Source: Prauserella muralis
GTDB lineage: Bacteria; Actinomycetota; Actinomycetes; Mycobacteriales; Pseudonocardiaceae
Reading direction: 5' to 3'
Length of the DNA stretch: 64,000 nt
Assembly (NCBI RefSeq): GCF_003202285.1
Contig: NZ_MASW01000006.1
Location: 558,001 to 622,000 of the forward strand
Position numbers and translations under genes: made by a program. Positions 9,135 to 17,908 of this stretch are shown here, in pieces (positions within the stretch are counted from its first letter, which is position 1; each line of letters opens with the position of its first letter). Under the pieces are notes generated by a model that had not been told where the DNA came from, made no database searches, and saw only the letters and a program-made list of their open reading frames with translations.

Positions 9135-9158
9135 AAAACACCCGGAGGAGCTCCGGGT
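9135..9158 (-). terminator. Hairpin with T-run between the two tail-tube genes
   Basis: On the minus strand, ACCCGGAG - CTC - CTCCGGGT forms an 8-bp stem with a 3-base loop followed by GTTTT. It lies in the 67-base gap between two leftward tube genes, so it may be a partial terminator lowering expression of the downstream copy. Confidence 0.6.
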
Positions 9159-9176
9159 CAGACGGAACGAGCAGGA

Positions 9177-9887
9177 TTACCGGCGGGCGAACGCCGCGAC
9201 GAAGGTGAACGACGGGGTGGTGCCGGCGATCGCCCACGAGGTACGCAGGTAGCGGTTGACCGTGCCGGACACGGCCTGCCGCTCGGACGTCGCCGCGGTG
9301 GCCTGGGCGAAGGTGATCAGGTCGACGTAGGTGATGTCGTCGGTCGAGTGCTGGATCTTGGCGTCCAGCGTCGGCGAGGTGCCGGACGCGGCGGTGACGT
9401 GCAGCGCGCCCACGCCGCCGCTGGCGCTCGAGGCGAGGTTGTCCACGCCGGTGCCGTCCGCGGTGGCCGTCTCGGCGGTCTCGTCGTGCAGCGACACCCC
9501 CAGGTCGACCGTCTCGTCGGCGGGCGACTCGACCGAGAAGCCGACCGCCTCGGCCACCTGCGCGTTGATCCCGTGCGAGGTCAGGTCACCCACGGCGATG
9601 GTCACCGGGGAGCCCACCGCGTAGCCGTTGATGCCCGCGGTGACGAGCAGGCTGTTGTCGGTGCCGTTGGCGTCCTGCAGGTCGGCGTAGAGGGCGTTGT
9701 CCTCGAACAGGCCCTCCAGCGTCATGGTGCCCGCCTTGAGGCCCGGAATGAACCGCTCGCCGTCGTCGGTGAACACCGTCGTCTGCGACATGGTGCGCGA
9801 GTTCGCGGCCGTCACCGACCGCAGCTTCGCCGACGCGCTGATCTCGTTGACCAGTACCCGCGTCGACTTGGAGTGCACGAACGCCAT
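9177..9887 (-). CDS. Major tail tube protein
   Basis: 236 residues starting MAFVHSKSTRVLVNEISASAK. The N-terminal half matches its paralogue at 8681-9109 (tube fold); residues about 125-236 are an extra beta-rich, Thr/Ala-rich C-terminal domain (SSASGGVGALHVTAASGTSP onward), as seen in decorated tail tubes. ATG at 9887 shares a base with the upstream stop (TGATG). Its place between connectors and chaperones supports the role. Confidence 0.85.
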   Translation of the reverse strand: MAFVHSKSTRVLVNEISASAKLRSVTAANSRTMSQTTVFTDDGERFIPGLKAGTMTLEGLFEDNALYADLQDANGTDNSLLVTAGINGYAVGSPVTIAVGDLTSHGINAQVAEAVGFSVESPADETVDLGVSLHDETAETATADGTGVDNLASSASGGVGALHVTAASGTSPTLDAKIQHSTDDITYVDLITFAQATAATSERQAVSGTVNRYLRTSWAIAGTTPSFTFVAAFARR

Positions 9888-10063
9888 CAGCCTTCACCGT
9901 CCTGCTCGTCGTCCTCGAGCGGCTCGATGTGGCCCTGCTCGAGCAGCCACGCCCGGCTCTTGGCCGGGATGTCGTCGCGGATCTCGCCCGGCTCGGCGCG
10001 CCGCTCGCGGCCGCCGACGCGGAAGTTCATGCCGGTCAGGACGCGGAACTTCTTAGCTGCCAC
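9887..10063 (-). CDS. Small phage protein, 58 aa
   Basis: Encodes MAAKKFRVLTGMNFRVGGRE then a charged, acidic C-terminus (LEDDEQDGEG). The opening KFRVLTGMNF and the GHIEPLEDDE region are typical of short head-tail region proteins in actinophages; function unknown. GTG at 10063 overlaps the upstream gene by 11 bases and the stop shares a base with the next ATG. Both tight junctions and the codon pattern support a real gene. Confidence 0.7.
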   Translation of the reverse strand: MAAKKFRVLTGMNFRVGGRERRAEPGEIRDDIPAKSRAWLLEQGHIEPLEDDEQDGEG

Positions 10064-10466
10064 TGGCGGTTACCTCCACGATCTGTTCGGCGCCGAGGTA
10101 CTGCACGCCGTCGACCTCGACCCAGCCGTATTGGGTGACCTCGCGCACCCGGGCGAAGTCGGCGATGCCGCCGAGGCTGCCGTCCGCCTCGATCGCGGCC
10201 TTGACGCTCGTCGGGCCCGAGCCGGCGAGGTAGGCGTCGAGGTCGTCGTAGGCCTCGATGTCGGCGGTCAGCGACACGAGCAGCAGCACGGCGAACAGGA
10301 AGTCGTCCGCGCCGCGGGACATCGTCGAGTCGTACAGGATCCGCGTGGGCATCACGCGGGCGGCCGGCGTAATGACGTTGCCACCCGGGCGCGAGAGGAC
10401 GTTCAGTCCGGAGATGGTCTTGAGCCGCACGCCGATCCCGTCGCGCAGCGCCGATACCGAGGCCAT
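10053..10466 (-). CDS. Putative tail terminator / head-tail joining protein
   Basis: 137 residues starting MASVSALRDGIGVRLKTISGL. Length and order (connector, this gene, small protein, tail tube) match the HK97-type tail terminator or minor capsid slot. Residues 50-75 are a hydrophobic helix-strand region (DDFLFAVLLLVSL) within a globular protein rather than a membrane span. ATG at 10466 is two bases left of the previous stop. Confidence 0.65.
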   Translation of the reverse strand: MASVSALRDGIGVRLKTISGLNVLSRPGGNVITPAARVMPTRILYDSTMSRGADDFLFAVLLLVSLTADIEAYDDLDAYLAGSGPTSVKAAIEADGSLGGIADFARVREVTQYGWVEVDGVQYLGAEQIVEVTASGS

Positions 10467-10468
10467 CG

Positions 10469-11101
10469 CTACTCCCCCGTGTCCTCGCGTGCGACCGCCA
10501 GCACCGGCGTGCGCACCAGCGGCGCCAGCTTGTTCGCCGCTTTCGGGTTGTCCCGCACCCGCACGACCCCGAAGTCGCCGAACCCGGCCACGCCCAGCGG
10601 CGCGTCGCGCAGCTTGAGCGTCTCCGCCGCGAGGATCTTGCAGGCCTGCACGACCCGCGGCGGCACGGCCGCCCAGCCCCACTGGGCGGTCACGTGCACG
10701 GTGGCGCGCCGGGCGAGCGGGAACCGCTTGTCGCCGACCGCGCGGATCGTCCAGAACGGCCAGCCCGGCTGGCCCTCGACGACGCCGTTGAGCGGCTCGA
10801 GCTGGTAGTCCGAGGCCGACCACGTGGTCTCGGCCACGCCGTCATCGTCCTCGTCCGTGGCGATCACCAGCCCGGCCGTGGTGTGGAAGTCGTCCACGTA
10901 CACCAGCTCGGCGTCCTCGCGGTAGAACCTCCGCAGCGTGGCCGAACCGGCATCGTTGAACTGCCGACCCGTGTGCGATTCGATCTCTTCGGACACCTCG
11001 TCGAGCACATCGTCGATCTCGTCGTCGTCGCTCGCGGTGTCCAGCTTGAGGTACTGCGACTTGAAGACCGCCGTCGTGATGTAGGGAGCGCCGAGGGCCA
11101 C
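10469..11101 (-). CDS. Head-tail connector protein
   Basis: 210 residues. The N-terminal half (TTAVFKSQYLKLDTASDDDEIDDVLDEVSEEIE and HTGRQF) is a helical, acidic segment typical of the HK97 gp6/SPP1 gp15-like connectors that bridge portal and tail. The QWGWAAVPPRVVQACKILAAE region at about 140-160 is characteristic of the family. GTG start at 11101. Confidence 0.75.
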   Translation of the reverse strand: MALGAPYITTAVFKSQYLKLDTASDDDEIDDVLDEVSEEIESHTGRQFNDAGSATLRRFYREDAELVYVDDFHTTAGLVIATDEDDDGVAETTWSASDYQLEPLNGVVEGQPGWPFWTIRAVGDKRFPLARRATVHVTAQWGWAAVPPRVVQACKILAAETLKLRDAPLGVAGFGDFGVVRVRDNPKAANKLAPLVRTPVLAVAREDTGE

Positions 11102-11109
11102 GGCTCACC

Positions 11110-11376
11110 TCACGCGTACACGAACGACGCCACTGCGCCCGTGCCGGCCAGCGTGGCGTGGATGCCGCCACCGCAGAACGCGTCCGCCAGCTCGGCCGAC
11201 ACCGTGGTGTCGATCGCGGCCTTGAGGGTGAGCACCGTCGTGCCACCCGAGCCGCCGGCCTTCACCGTCAGCGTCGACGCCGCCGAGCCGCCGGTCAGCA
11301 CCACCGTGCGCAGATAGGAATCACGCGTGGTGACGTCCCCGGTCGCCGTGACCTCGAGGATCTGCGAGGACCTCAC
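11110..11376 (-). CDS. Hypothetical phage structural-region protein
   Basis: 88 residues, Thr/Gly/Val-rich and probably all-beta, without recognisable motifs. GTG at 11376 overlaps the upstream stop by four bases (GTGA). The gene order suggests a head-decoration or neck protein, but nothing in the sequence fixes this. Confidence 0.6.
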   Translation of the reverse strand: MRSSQILEVTATGDVTTRDSYLRTVVLTGGSAASTLTVKAGGSGGTTVLTLKAAIDTTVSAELADAFCGGGIHATLAGTGAVASFVYA

Positions 11377-11762
11377 CGTGCCGCCCTCCGTGCACGCCGC
11401 GGCTTCGGCGCCGACGGCTCAGGCTCGTCTGCAGGCTCGGCCGGCTCCGGCTCCGGAGCGGCCTCCGTCGCGGCTGCGTGCTCGCTCTCGGCCGCCCCCT
11501 GCGCGTCCGAGACGTCGCCAGCGGGGTCCTGGTCCCCGCCACCCTCACTGTCGCCGTTGGAGCCCGCAGCGGCCGGCTCAGGCTCGGCATCGAGCGAACT
11601 GGCGACTACGCCGCCGAGCAGGAGCAGCGCGCCGGGGGAGTCGCGGTTAACCCATTCGGCGCGGTCGAGCTCGAGCTCGACCGCGGTGCCCGACTCGAAC
11701 GGGCCGATCTGCTGGCCGTTGTCGACCGCGAGGTAGCGGTGCTGGACGGCGTAGCGGGGCAT
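11373..11762 (-). CDS. Hypothetical capsid-region protein with Pro/Glu-rich tail
   Basis: 129 residues. The first 55 residues (MPRYAVQHRYLAVDNGQQIGP, then VNRDSPGALLLL) form a compact domain seen next to capsid genes in actinophages. The rest is disordered, rich in Ala, Glu and Pro, and ends in a basic patch (PKPRRARRAAR). Start ATG 11762 shares a base with the previous stop. Function unknown. Confidence 0.65.
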   Translation of the reverse strand: MPRYAVQHRYLAVDNGQQIGPFESGTAVELELDRAEWVNRDSPGALLLLGGVVASSLDAEPEPAAAGSNGDSEGGGDQDPAGDVSDAQGAAESEHAAATEAAPEPEPAEPADEPEPSAPKPRRARRAAR

Positions 11763-12001
11763 CAGTGGCCTCCTGTCTTCTGCAGGATCAGGCACGCCTG
11801 CAGGTCGTCCCAGCCGGTTACCCGGTAGGTGACCTGCCCGGCGAAGGTGAGCTCGCGGCCGCCGTGGGCGGTCACCACCGCAGGGTCGGCCGCGAGCAGG
11901 AATTCCAGTGCCACGTAGGCGATCTCGGGCGCCCGAAGGATCTCGACGAGCCCGTCGGCATGGCGACGCACCTCGAGGCCGCCCTGCAGCAGCTCGGCCA
12001 T
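11762..12001 (-). CDS. Hypothetical small phage protein
   Basis: 79 residues (MAELLQGGLEVRRHADG...). No motif recognised. Both ends share a base with neighbouring genes (TGATG), so it belongs to the tightly coupled head-gene operon. Possibly a small connector or capsid accessory protein. Confidence 0.6.
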   Translation of the reverse strand: MAELLQGGLEVRRHADGLVEILRAPEIAYVALEFLLAADPAVVTAHGGRELTFAGQVTYRVTGWDDLQACLILQKTGGH

Positions 12002-12345
12002 CAGGACGAGGCTCCGACCATGCCGTACCAGCGCACGCCGTCGCACCACACGAACGCCGCCTCGGCCTGCGTGGGCGTGACGATCGTGCTGGCGCCGTCG
12101 TCCTGGACGGTGAGGACCTCGGCGGCGTCGGCGGTGTTGGCGATGAACAGGTACACGCCCTCACACGCCGACTCGGCGGGCAGCGTAACCGTGCGGGCGG
12201 CGCCGCCCGGGTCAAAGGCGAAGGCGTTGTAGCGCTCGACCTCCTCGATCGTGATCGTGCGGGCCGCGGCGAGCGTCTCCGCGGTCTTGGCCGAGAACCG
12301 GGAGGCGCGCCCGGTGGGCCAGGTTGCGATGCGTTCCCTCGGCAT
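12001..12345 (-). CDS. Putative head decoration/fibre-like protein
   Basis: 114 residues. The C-terminal 60 residues (ARTVTLPAESACEGVYLFIA... WCDGVRWYGM) show the alternating-strand pattern of small beta-rich virion proteins that end in a C-D-G-x-x-W-Y motif, as in phage head-fibre and decoration proteins. ATG at 12345 is preceded by GGGAGGAG. It follows the major capsid gene directly after a strong hairpin, the usual slot for a decoration protein. Confidence 0.6.
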   Translation of the reverse strand: MPRERIATWPTGRASRFSAKTAETLAAARTITIEEVERYNAFAFDPGGAARTVTLPAESACEGVYLFIANTADAAEVLTVQDDGASTIVTPTQAEAAFVWCDGVRWYGMVGASS

Positions 12346-12367
12346 GAGGGTCTCCTCCCTGGAAGGC

Positions 12368-12397
12368 GCGAGGGGCCGTGTCGCCACGGCCCCTCGC
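12368..12397 (-). terminator. Perfect 13-bp hairpin after the major capsid gene
   Basis: The sequence GCGAGGGGCCGTG - TCGC - CACGGCCCCTCGC is a perfect 13-bp inverted repeat with a 4-base loop, 17 bases beyond the capsid stop codon. There is no long T-run, as is common in high-GC actinobacteria. Probably an attenuator or mRNA-stabilising structure that favours capsid expression. Confidence 0.65.
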
Positions 12398-12413
12398 TGG
12401 TACCCGGTGCTGG

Positions 12414-13949
12414 TCAGAGCGAGATGTTGTAGAGCACGTCCGAGGACTCGATGCCCGCCGCGGCGCCGGTCGGCGTGAACCGGCCCATGCCCAGCCGCAG
12501 GCTGTAGACGATGCGGGTCTGGTCGGTCGCCGGCAGGCGCTCGGTCTCGACCCGCACGCGGCGCCGCCAGCCGACCTTGTAGCCGCGCCGGTTGAACGCG
12601 GCCACCTGGCCCTTGGTGTTGTTCGCCGCCGTGGTGGAGACCTTGCCGTCGGCCTCGGTCTTGGACATCGCGATGCTCGACACGAGCGGGCTGCCCTGCA
12701 CGCGGGCGAGCTCGCCGTTGAGGATCGTGGCGCCCTGGCCGTACTTGTCGACGGTGAGCACCTCGTCGATCATCGAGATCGCGTCGGCGGTCTCCGGGTC
12801 GGCGATGCGGACCAGGTCCATCGGGTCGATCGGGTGGCCCCAGTCGACCAGCCGGGTCAGGTCGAGCATCCGGCCCCGCTGGGCGTTGAGCAGCGCCAGC
12901 GTGATCGCGCCGGCGGAGTCCTTGGAGTTGCCGGTGTTGTCGACCAGGCCGGCGTGCCGGATCCCGTCGAACGCGAGATAGTGCTTGGTGTCGGCGGGGT
13001 CGGCGTCGTCGAGGTTGATGTTGCCCGTGGCGGCGTTGGTGGTGTCCCCGTTGAGGACCACGCTGTCGGAGTAGTGCGCCACCGACAGTGCCGCCTGCCG
13101 ACGCAGGAACGGGATGTAGGGGATGATCGAGTCTTCCTCCATCTCCCCGGACCACATCTGGTGGATCACGAACTTCTTCGCGTCCACCTGCACCCGCTGG
13201 CTGCCGGTCTTGCTGGTCGCGTAGTTGCTGGCGCTGCTCGAGGTGGACTCGGTGACGAACAGCATCTCCGGGATGTCCACCTCGACCGGCAGGTAAGCCG
13301 TCGGGTCGGTCATCTCGAACGAGTCGATCAGCGGGAAGATCCGGCCCAGCTTGCGCGGCGCCTCCCACAGCTCGCCGACGTACTGGGCGCCGATGAGCTG
13401 CTGGCCGAACCCGGACTCGGCGGTGTCCATCGCCAGCATCGCCCGCTTGTAGGCGCCGGTGAGCTCGTACTTGCCCTTCGCCGCCAGCTCGGCGTCCTTG
13501 CCGTGGAACTCCGAGAGCGGGATCCGCGGAAACAGGTCGTCGATGGCCTTGCGGTCGAGTTCGCGCACCTTGTCCATCGGCAGGTAGACCGCGTCGGAGA
13601 TGGCCTCGAACGTCTTGGCCAGCGACTCCGAGGGCCCCTCGTACACGCCGGTGTCGTTGACCTTCTTCTGCCCACGCAGACCGGCCTGGATGTCGTGCAG
13701 GAACTCCACATCGGCCAGCGACAGGCCCCAGCGGGCGTACTTGGTGCCGACCAGCTCCTTGTCCTCGCCCGGGTCGCGGCCGAACTTGAGCTTGCGCGCG
13801 AACTCGGGGTCCTCGGCCAGCGTCGGCAGGATGGACTTGACCAGCTCGGTCAGCTTGACGTCCGAAGTGGCCTCGGACACCTTCTCGTCGACGGAGTCGA
13901 GGCGCTGCCGGATGTCCTTGGCCAGCTCCTCGAGAGTGATCTCAGGCAC
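12414..13949 (-). CDS. Major capsid protein, HK97-fold type
   Basis: 511 residues, starting with GTG at 13949 (PEITLEELAKDIRQRLD). Residues 1-100 are helical and charged, like the delta/scaffold region removed by the protease. The body carries IFPLIDSFEMTDPTAYLPVE, then QVDAKKFVIHQMWSGEMEED, typical of the E-loop and spine of HK97-fold capsid proteins. Directly downstream of the portal and prohead protease genes. The GTG shares a base with the protease stop (TAGTG), and GGAAGGAAC lies just upstream. Confidence 0.85.
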   Translation of the reverse strand: MPEITLEELAKDIRQRLDSVDEKVSEATSDVKLTELVKSILPTLAEDPEFARKLKFGRDPGEDKELVGTKYARWGLSLADVEFLHDIQAGLRGQKKVNDTGVYEGPSESLAKTFEAISDAVYLPMDKVRELDRKAIDDLFPRIPLSEFHGKDAELAAKGKYELTGAYKRAMLAMDTAESGFGQQLIGAQYVGELWEAPRKLGRIFPLIDSFEMTDPTAYLPVEVDIPEMLFVTESTSSSASNYATSKTGSQRVQVDAKKFVIHQMWSGEMEEDSIIPYIPFLRRQAALSVAHYSDSVVLNGDTTNAATGNINLDDADPADTKHYLAFDGIRHAGLVDNTGNSKDSAGAITLALLNAQRGRMLDLTRLVDWGHPIDPMDLVRIADPETADAISMIDEVLTVDKYGQGATILNGELARVQGSPLVSSIAMSKTEADGKVSTTAANNTKGQVAAFNRRGYKVGWRRRVRVETERLPATDQTRIVYSLRLGMGRFTPTGAAAGIESSDVLYNISL

Positions 13950-14662
13950 TAGAGGTTCCTTCCCTCGTGAGAAAACGCTGCCAGGACGGCCCCTGCAGCT
14001 TCCTGATCGATGCCCGCGGGGGCGTCGTCTTCCGGGTCTTCCTTCTTTGTGAGCGCAGCCAGGTCGATCCCCAGATGCGCCAGCTCGGCGCGCACCGCGG
14101 TGCGGATTTCCTCGGCCGTGGCTGCGCCCTGTTCCTGCTCGTCGAACAGCTCGACGAGCTCCTTGCCGAGGCCAGCAAGGGCCAGCCGGGATTGCTGCCG
14201 CAGCGCCCGCGGATCCGCCGGCGTCGTGACGGCCGAGACCTCGACCAGGTCGTAGAACAGCTCGTCGCGGATTTCTTCCGACTTCATGCGCCACGTGTCC
14301 ACTGGCGCGCCATCTTCCTGGACGAAGTGGAAGCCGACCGAGACGGCGTTGAGGAAGCCGCGGCGGTACTTCGACTCGACCATGCGCGCGAGCTCGTCGT
14401 CGCGGTCGAACTCGACGGCGTCGAGAACGATGTGGGCGTCCTTGTTCAGCGCCCGGCCCTGCCCAATCGGCGGCCGAAAGCTGTTGTGCATCCACAGCAC
14501 GACCGGATTGGCGTTGTAGGCGTCCAGGCGCCAGCCGTCAGTGCGAAGGGCGTAGCCGTAGCGGTTGAGGCCGTCGCTGGACGCGACGAAAGTCAGCGGC
14601 CCGTCGTCGGCCAGCGCGGCGCGGTCGAGCTGCGCGCGCCCGTACGCCAGTGTCGTCGTCAT
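13949..14662 (-). CDS. Prohead (S78-type) maturation protease
   Basis: 237 residues. S78-family serine protease that cleaves capsid scaffold during head maturation. Candidate catalytic motifs: His in VVLWMHNS (near residue 58), Ser in LNAVSVGFHF (near 107), and the conserved VEVSAVTTPADP (near 140). The last 70 residues are a helical, charged segment that may act as scaffold. ATG at 14662 shares a base with the portal stop codon. Confidence 0.88.
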   Translation of the reverse strand: MTTTLAYGRAQLDRAALADDGPLTFVASSDGLNRYGYALRTDGWRLDAYNANPVVLWMHNSFRPPIGQGRALNKDAHIVLDAVEFDRDDELARMVESKYRRGFLNAVSVGFHFVQEDGAPVDTWRMKSEEIRDELFYDLVEVSAVTTPADPRALRQQSRLALAGLGKELVELFDEQEQGAATAEEIRTAVRAELAHLGIDLAALTKKEDPEDDAPAGIDQEAAGAVLAAFSHEGRNL

Positions 14663-16059
14663 CAGAGCCCTCCGTGTCCATTCACGCCGGCGAAGTCCCA
14701 CTCCAGTGCGGCCAGCACGTCGTTGAATCCGCGCGTGAGCTGCTGTTGCTCGTGCCATGCCTGCCGGTTGGGCGTGTCGGGGTTGTCGTTCGGCGTGCTG
14801 TTCTCGTCCTCGACGGCGGCCTTGTTGACCGGGCCCCACCAGACGTCGCCCCACGGCACCGGCGGCATGCCGCGGCGCTGGCGCCACTCGTTGATCGTGA
14901 GCGCGCCGACCTCGATGGCCTGCCGCTCGCGGTCCCAGACCGCCGACTGCGACTCCTGCAGCGCGGCCACTCCGGAGAAGTCGTGCTCGACATGGTCGGG
15001 CATCGTCCGGCCGCGGGCGCGGCCGAACATCGGCAGGAACTGCTCCTCGATCTCCTGCCCGCGTAGCTCCAGGTCGGGCACGAGGGCGTGCTCCCACAGG
15101 CCCTTCTGGAACTCGCGGATGTTGGCGAGCGTGGCGTGCTCGAGGTCGTTGAGCAGCGGCGCCGGGATGCCGTAGGCGTTGCACACCTGCCGCAGGGACA
15201 GCTGCAGGCCGTTGATGAACTCGGCGTCCTTGGGGGTGACGTTGACCGGCTTGAACTCTGCCTCGTAGCGCAGCACCGCCCAGCGGTGCGCCTTGTCCGC
15301 GCCGGAGAATCGCTTCTCCAGCCGCTCCTGCAGCTCGTCGGCCTGCGGCTGGGTGAACCGGGCCACCTGGCCGGGCCCGTGCGCCTTGGGCATCACCATG
15401 CCCGCGATCTGCAGGCCCTTGTCGTGCAGGTTGCGGTTGGCCTTCATCATCGCCGAGCCGGTGTCGGCGGCCAGCCGCGCCGCCGAGATCGGCGAGAGCG
15501 CCGAGTATTCGTCGAGCGGGTTCGGGTAGCGGAACCACACGATCTCGTCGGCGTCGAACTCCAGCACTCGCCCGTCGACATTGGACTCGTACTTGTACCC
15601 GGCGAGGTAGTTCTCCTCGTCGGGCACGGGCAGCACCCGCGAGGGCTTGAGCCACCAGATCTCGCGCGGGATACCGAGCTCGTCCTTCTCCACCGCCCAC
15701 ACCGACTGGCCCCACAGGCAGGCGCACAGCTCGTCCATGCGCGCCAGGCGCGCTTGTGTCCAGAACGGGTTCACGTGGCGGAGCAGCCGCGCCGGCCGCG
15801 AGTCGGGCAGTTCCCGCTTGTCCTGGTCGCGGCCGCGGTAGGAGCGGATCGGCACCGTGCCGACCAGGCGGGAGCGCAGCATTGCGGCGGAGAACACCTC
15901 GTTGCTGGTGACGAGGTAGTCGCCATAGCTCTCCGGGGAGAATTGCTCGTCGCGGTGGCCGTAGGCCTTGTCGAAGGCCTCGACGACCACCGGGCCGACC
16001 GGATAGGCCAGCTCGGTGTTGCGGCGGCGCACCGCGTCGATGCGGCCGAGCAGGTCCAT
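14662..16059 (-). CDS. Portal protein
   Basis: 465 residues. HK97/SPP1-like portal, the dodecameric ring through which DNA is packaged. Matches in order: an N-terminal stem region, GYKYESNVDGRVLEFDADEI, WFRYPNPLDEYSALSPISAA, ANRNLHDKGLQIAG, and LRQVCNAYGIPAPLLNDLEHAT followed by NIREF, all hallmarks of the family. It lies between terminase and protease. ATG at 16059 shares a base with the previous stop; an in-frame GTG at 16062 is the alternative. Confidence 0.92.
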   Translation of the reverse strand: MDLLGRIDAVRRRNTELAYPVGPVVVEAFDKAYGHRDEQFSPESYGDYLVTSNEVFSAAMLRSRLVGTVPIRSYRGRDQDKRELPDSRPARLLRHVNPFWTQARLARMDELCACLWGQSVWAVEKDELGIPREIWWLKPSRVLPVPDEENYLAGYKYESNVDGRVLEFDADEIVWFRYPNPLDEYSALSPISAARLAADTGSAMMKANRNLHDKGLQIAGMVMPKAHGPGQVARFTQPQADELQERLEKRFSGADKAHRWAVLRYEAEFKPVNVTPKDAEFINGLQLSLRQVCNAYGIPAPLLNDLEHATLANIREFQKGLWEHALVPDLELRGQEIEEQFLPMFGRARGRTMPDHVEHDFSGVAALQESQSAVWDRERQAIEVGALTINEWRQRRGMPPVPWGDVWWGPVNKAAVEDENSTPNDNPDTPNRQAWHEQQQLTRGFNDVLAALEWDFAGVNGHGGL

Positions 16060-16280
16060 CACGGGCTCCGCTCAGGCCGCGCCTCGGCCGCGGCCTCCCA
16101 TCCCACGATCGTGGCCGCCCACAGCCACGACACGATCAGCCGCGCCACCCGGTACACCGTGTAGGCCAGGAAACCCAGCACGAACAGCGGGGCCGCCAGC
16201 AGCGTCAGCAGTGCCTTCGTCGGCCGGAACTCGGTGGCCTTGGCCTGGATCCGGTCCACCGTCGCGACCATGCTCGTCAT
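16059..16280 (-). CDS. Small membrane protein between terminase and portal
   Basis: 73 residues with a hydrophobic stretch at residues about 24-62 (ALLTLLAAPLFVLGFLAYTVY and ARLIVSWLWAATIVG), enough for one or two membrane spans. No family recognised. ATG overlaps the terminase stop (ATGA). A membrane protein here is unusual and could act in lysis, exclusion or DNA entry; this is speculation. Confidence 0.65.
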   Translation of the reverse strand: MTSMVATVDRIQAKATEFRPTKALLTLLAAPLFVLGFLAYTVYRVARLIVSWLWAATIVGWEAAAEARPERSP

Positions 16281-17908
16281 GCCATCAACGACCCTTCGAT
16301 GTCGTGGGACTCCTGACTCAGTGCCCCGTCCTCGATCGCCTTCCCGCGGGCTGCGTAGGCCAGCACGGCGCCGACGAATCCGTCGATGAACTTCCCCGCC
16401 TTCTTGCGCACCACGCGCATGTAGAACTCGGTCAGCTCGCGGGAGCCGTCCTCGCGCGGCGGCTTGCGCTTGCCCTTGGCCAGCGCCGAGTTCTTCGCGT
16501 GCTCGGTCAATGTGGCGCTGCCGTCGTGGGTCAGCGTCCGGTCCCGCAGCGCGGTCAGGAACCGCTCGAGCGCCTCGTCCATCCGCTTGTCGACGTTGGT
16601 CGGGAACTCCACGACCCGGTTGGGCCAGCGGCCCGCCCAGATGTCCATGTAGTCCTGCCACTTGTACGGGTCGCCGAAGAGGTACCAGGCCTCGTAGGCC
16701 TCGAACGCCGCGGTGACCGTGGCGTCGACCTCGAGCCGGTCGATCTTCCACTCACCGGAGAGCTCGTCGTAGGCCGGCCACCACACGCCGAGCTCGAAGA
16801 TCCGCCCATCGGACAGCCGGCAGGCGTAGAGCACCGTGCCGTCGCGCGAGCGGGAGCCGTCGAAGCCCAGGGCGACCGCCTCGCCGGGCCGCAGCTGCTC
16901 CTCGGGGTCGGTGCGGGCTTGGGCGTCCCAGCGGGCCGGGTCGACGGCGTCCTTCTCGCCGACGGTGACCTCGTCCATGTAGTAGCGGCGGATCTCGCCC
17001 TCGCCGACCTCGACGGCTTGGGTGTCGGCGTAGATGTCGTCCTCGACCACCCAGCCGCCGCGGGACCGTAGCGAGTCGCCGTACTTGACCCGGATGCGCT
17101 CCCGCACCGCGTGCTCGTCGTCGAGATCCACCTTCGGCACGTCCGGCGCGGCGTGGTCGAGGAACACGCCCGGGTTGTTGCCTTCGGCGGTCCACTGTGC
17201 CGCCGAGAGCTCGCTCGGGTCCCAGGCGTTGGTGGCCTCGCCCCAGGTGCCGCCGATGCCGGTGAGGTTGCGCTTCATCGCGCGCACCATCGCCAGGCCG
17301 CCGTCGGACTCGCACATCAGGTGCGTCTCGGTGAATCCGGCGAAGGTGATCGGGTTACCCAGCCGCGACCGGGCGGCCGCGGTGACCGGCTCGATCCACC
17401 CGTCCCCGTTGGGCAGCTTGATCGCCGTCTCGCCGATGTCCAGACCAGGCGTGTCCGCGAGCGGGCCTTCCGAGAGCATCCGGTACAGCGGCCGGAAGGT
17501 GTTGTCGGTCTGGTCCTCGCTGGTCGCGGCGAGCTGGATCCACGGCGTATCGACCGGGCGGCCGACCGGCTCACCGTAGGCGTCCCAGCCGTCGAACTGC
17601 ACGGGCCCGAACGCGTGCGCCGAACAGCGCGCGGCGAGCAGCGGGTCCTTGCCCCACTTCTGTGGCCGCCGCAGCTGCGATCCGAAGTAGACCAGCCCGT
17701 CGCGCGGCTTCGGGTAGACCGGGTGCACCTCGGCGTCCGGGCGCAGGCGGTACACCCACAGCAGGTGCCGCCACATCTCCCGGGTGAGCAGGTAGGGCTT
17801 GCCGCGCTGCGGGCCGTCCGGGATGACGATGTGGGCCTCGATCCACTGCCCCACCTGCCAGCCGAGTGTCGGGAACTCGCCCGGCTCGCTAGGACCCCGC
17901 CACGGCAC
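16277..17908 (-). CDS. Terminase large subunit
   Basis: 543 residues. ATPase/nuclease motor that cuts and packages DNA. The ATPase domain has a deviant Walker A (RPQKWGKDPL near residue 80) and a Walker B/coupling segment ITFAGFTETHL (near 188). The nuclease domain shows the RNase H-like motif ALGFDGSRSRDGTVL (near 350). Length and order (small terminase, this, portal) are standard. GTG at 17908 overlaps the small subunit gene by 20 bases. Confidence 0.92.
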   Translation of the reverse strand: MPWRGPSEPGEFPTLGWQVGQWIEAHIVIPDGPQRGKPYLLTREMWRHLLWVYRLRPDAEVHPVYPKPRDGLVYFGSQLRRPQKWGKDPLLAARCSAHAFGPVQFDGWDAYGEPVGRPVDTPWIQLAATSEDQTDNTFRPLYRMLSEGPLADTPGLDIGETAIKLPNGDGWIEPVTAAARSRLGNPITFAGFTETHLMCESDGGLAMVRAMKRNLTGIGGTWGEATNAWDPSELSAAQWTAEGNNPGVFLDHAAPDVPKVDLDDEHAVRERIRVKYGDSLRSRGGWVVEDDIYADTQAVEVGEGEIRRYYMDEVTVGEKDAVDPARWDAQARTDPEEQLRPGEAVALGFDGSRSRDGTVLYACRLSDGRIFELGVWWPAYDELSGEWKIDRLEVDATVTAAFEAYEAWYLFGDPYKWQDYMDIWAGRWPNRVVEFPTNVDKRMDEALERFLTALRDRTLTHDGSATLTEHAKNSALAKGKRKPPREDGSRELTEFYMRVVRKKAGKFIDGFVGAVLAYAARGKAIEDGALSQESHDIEGSLMA

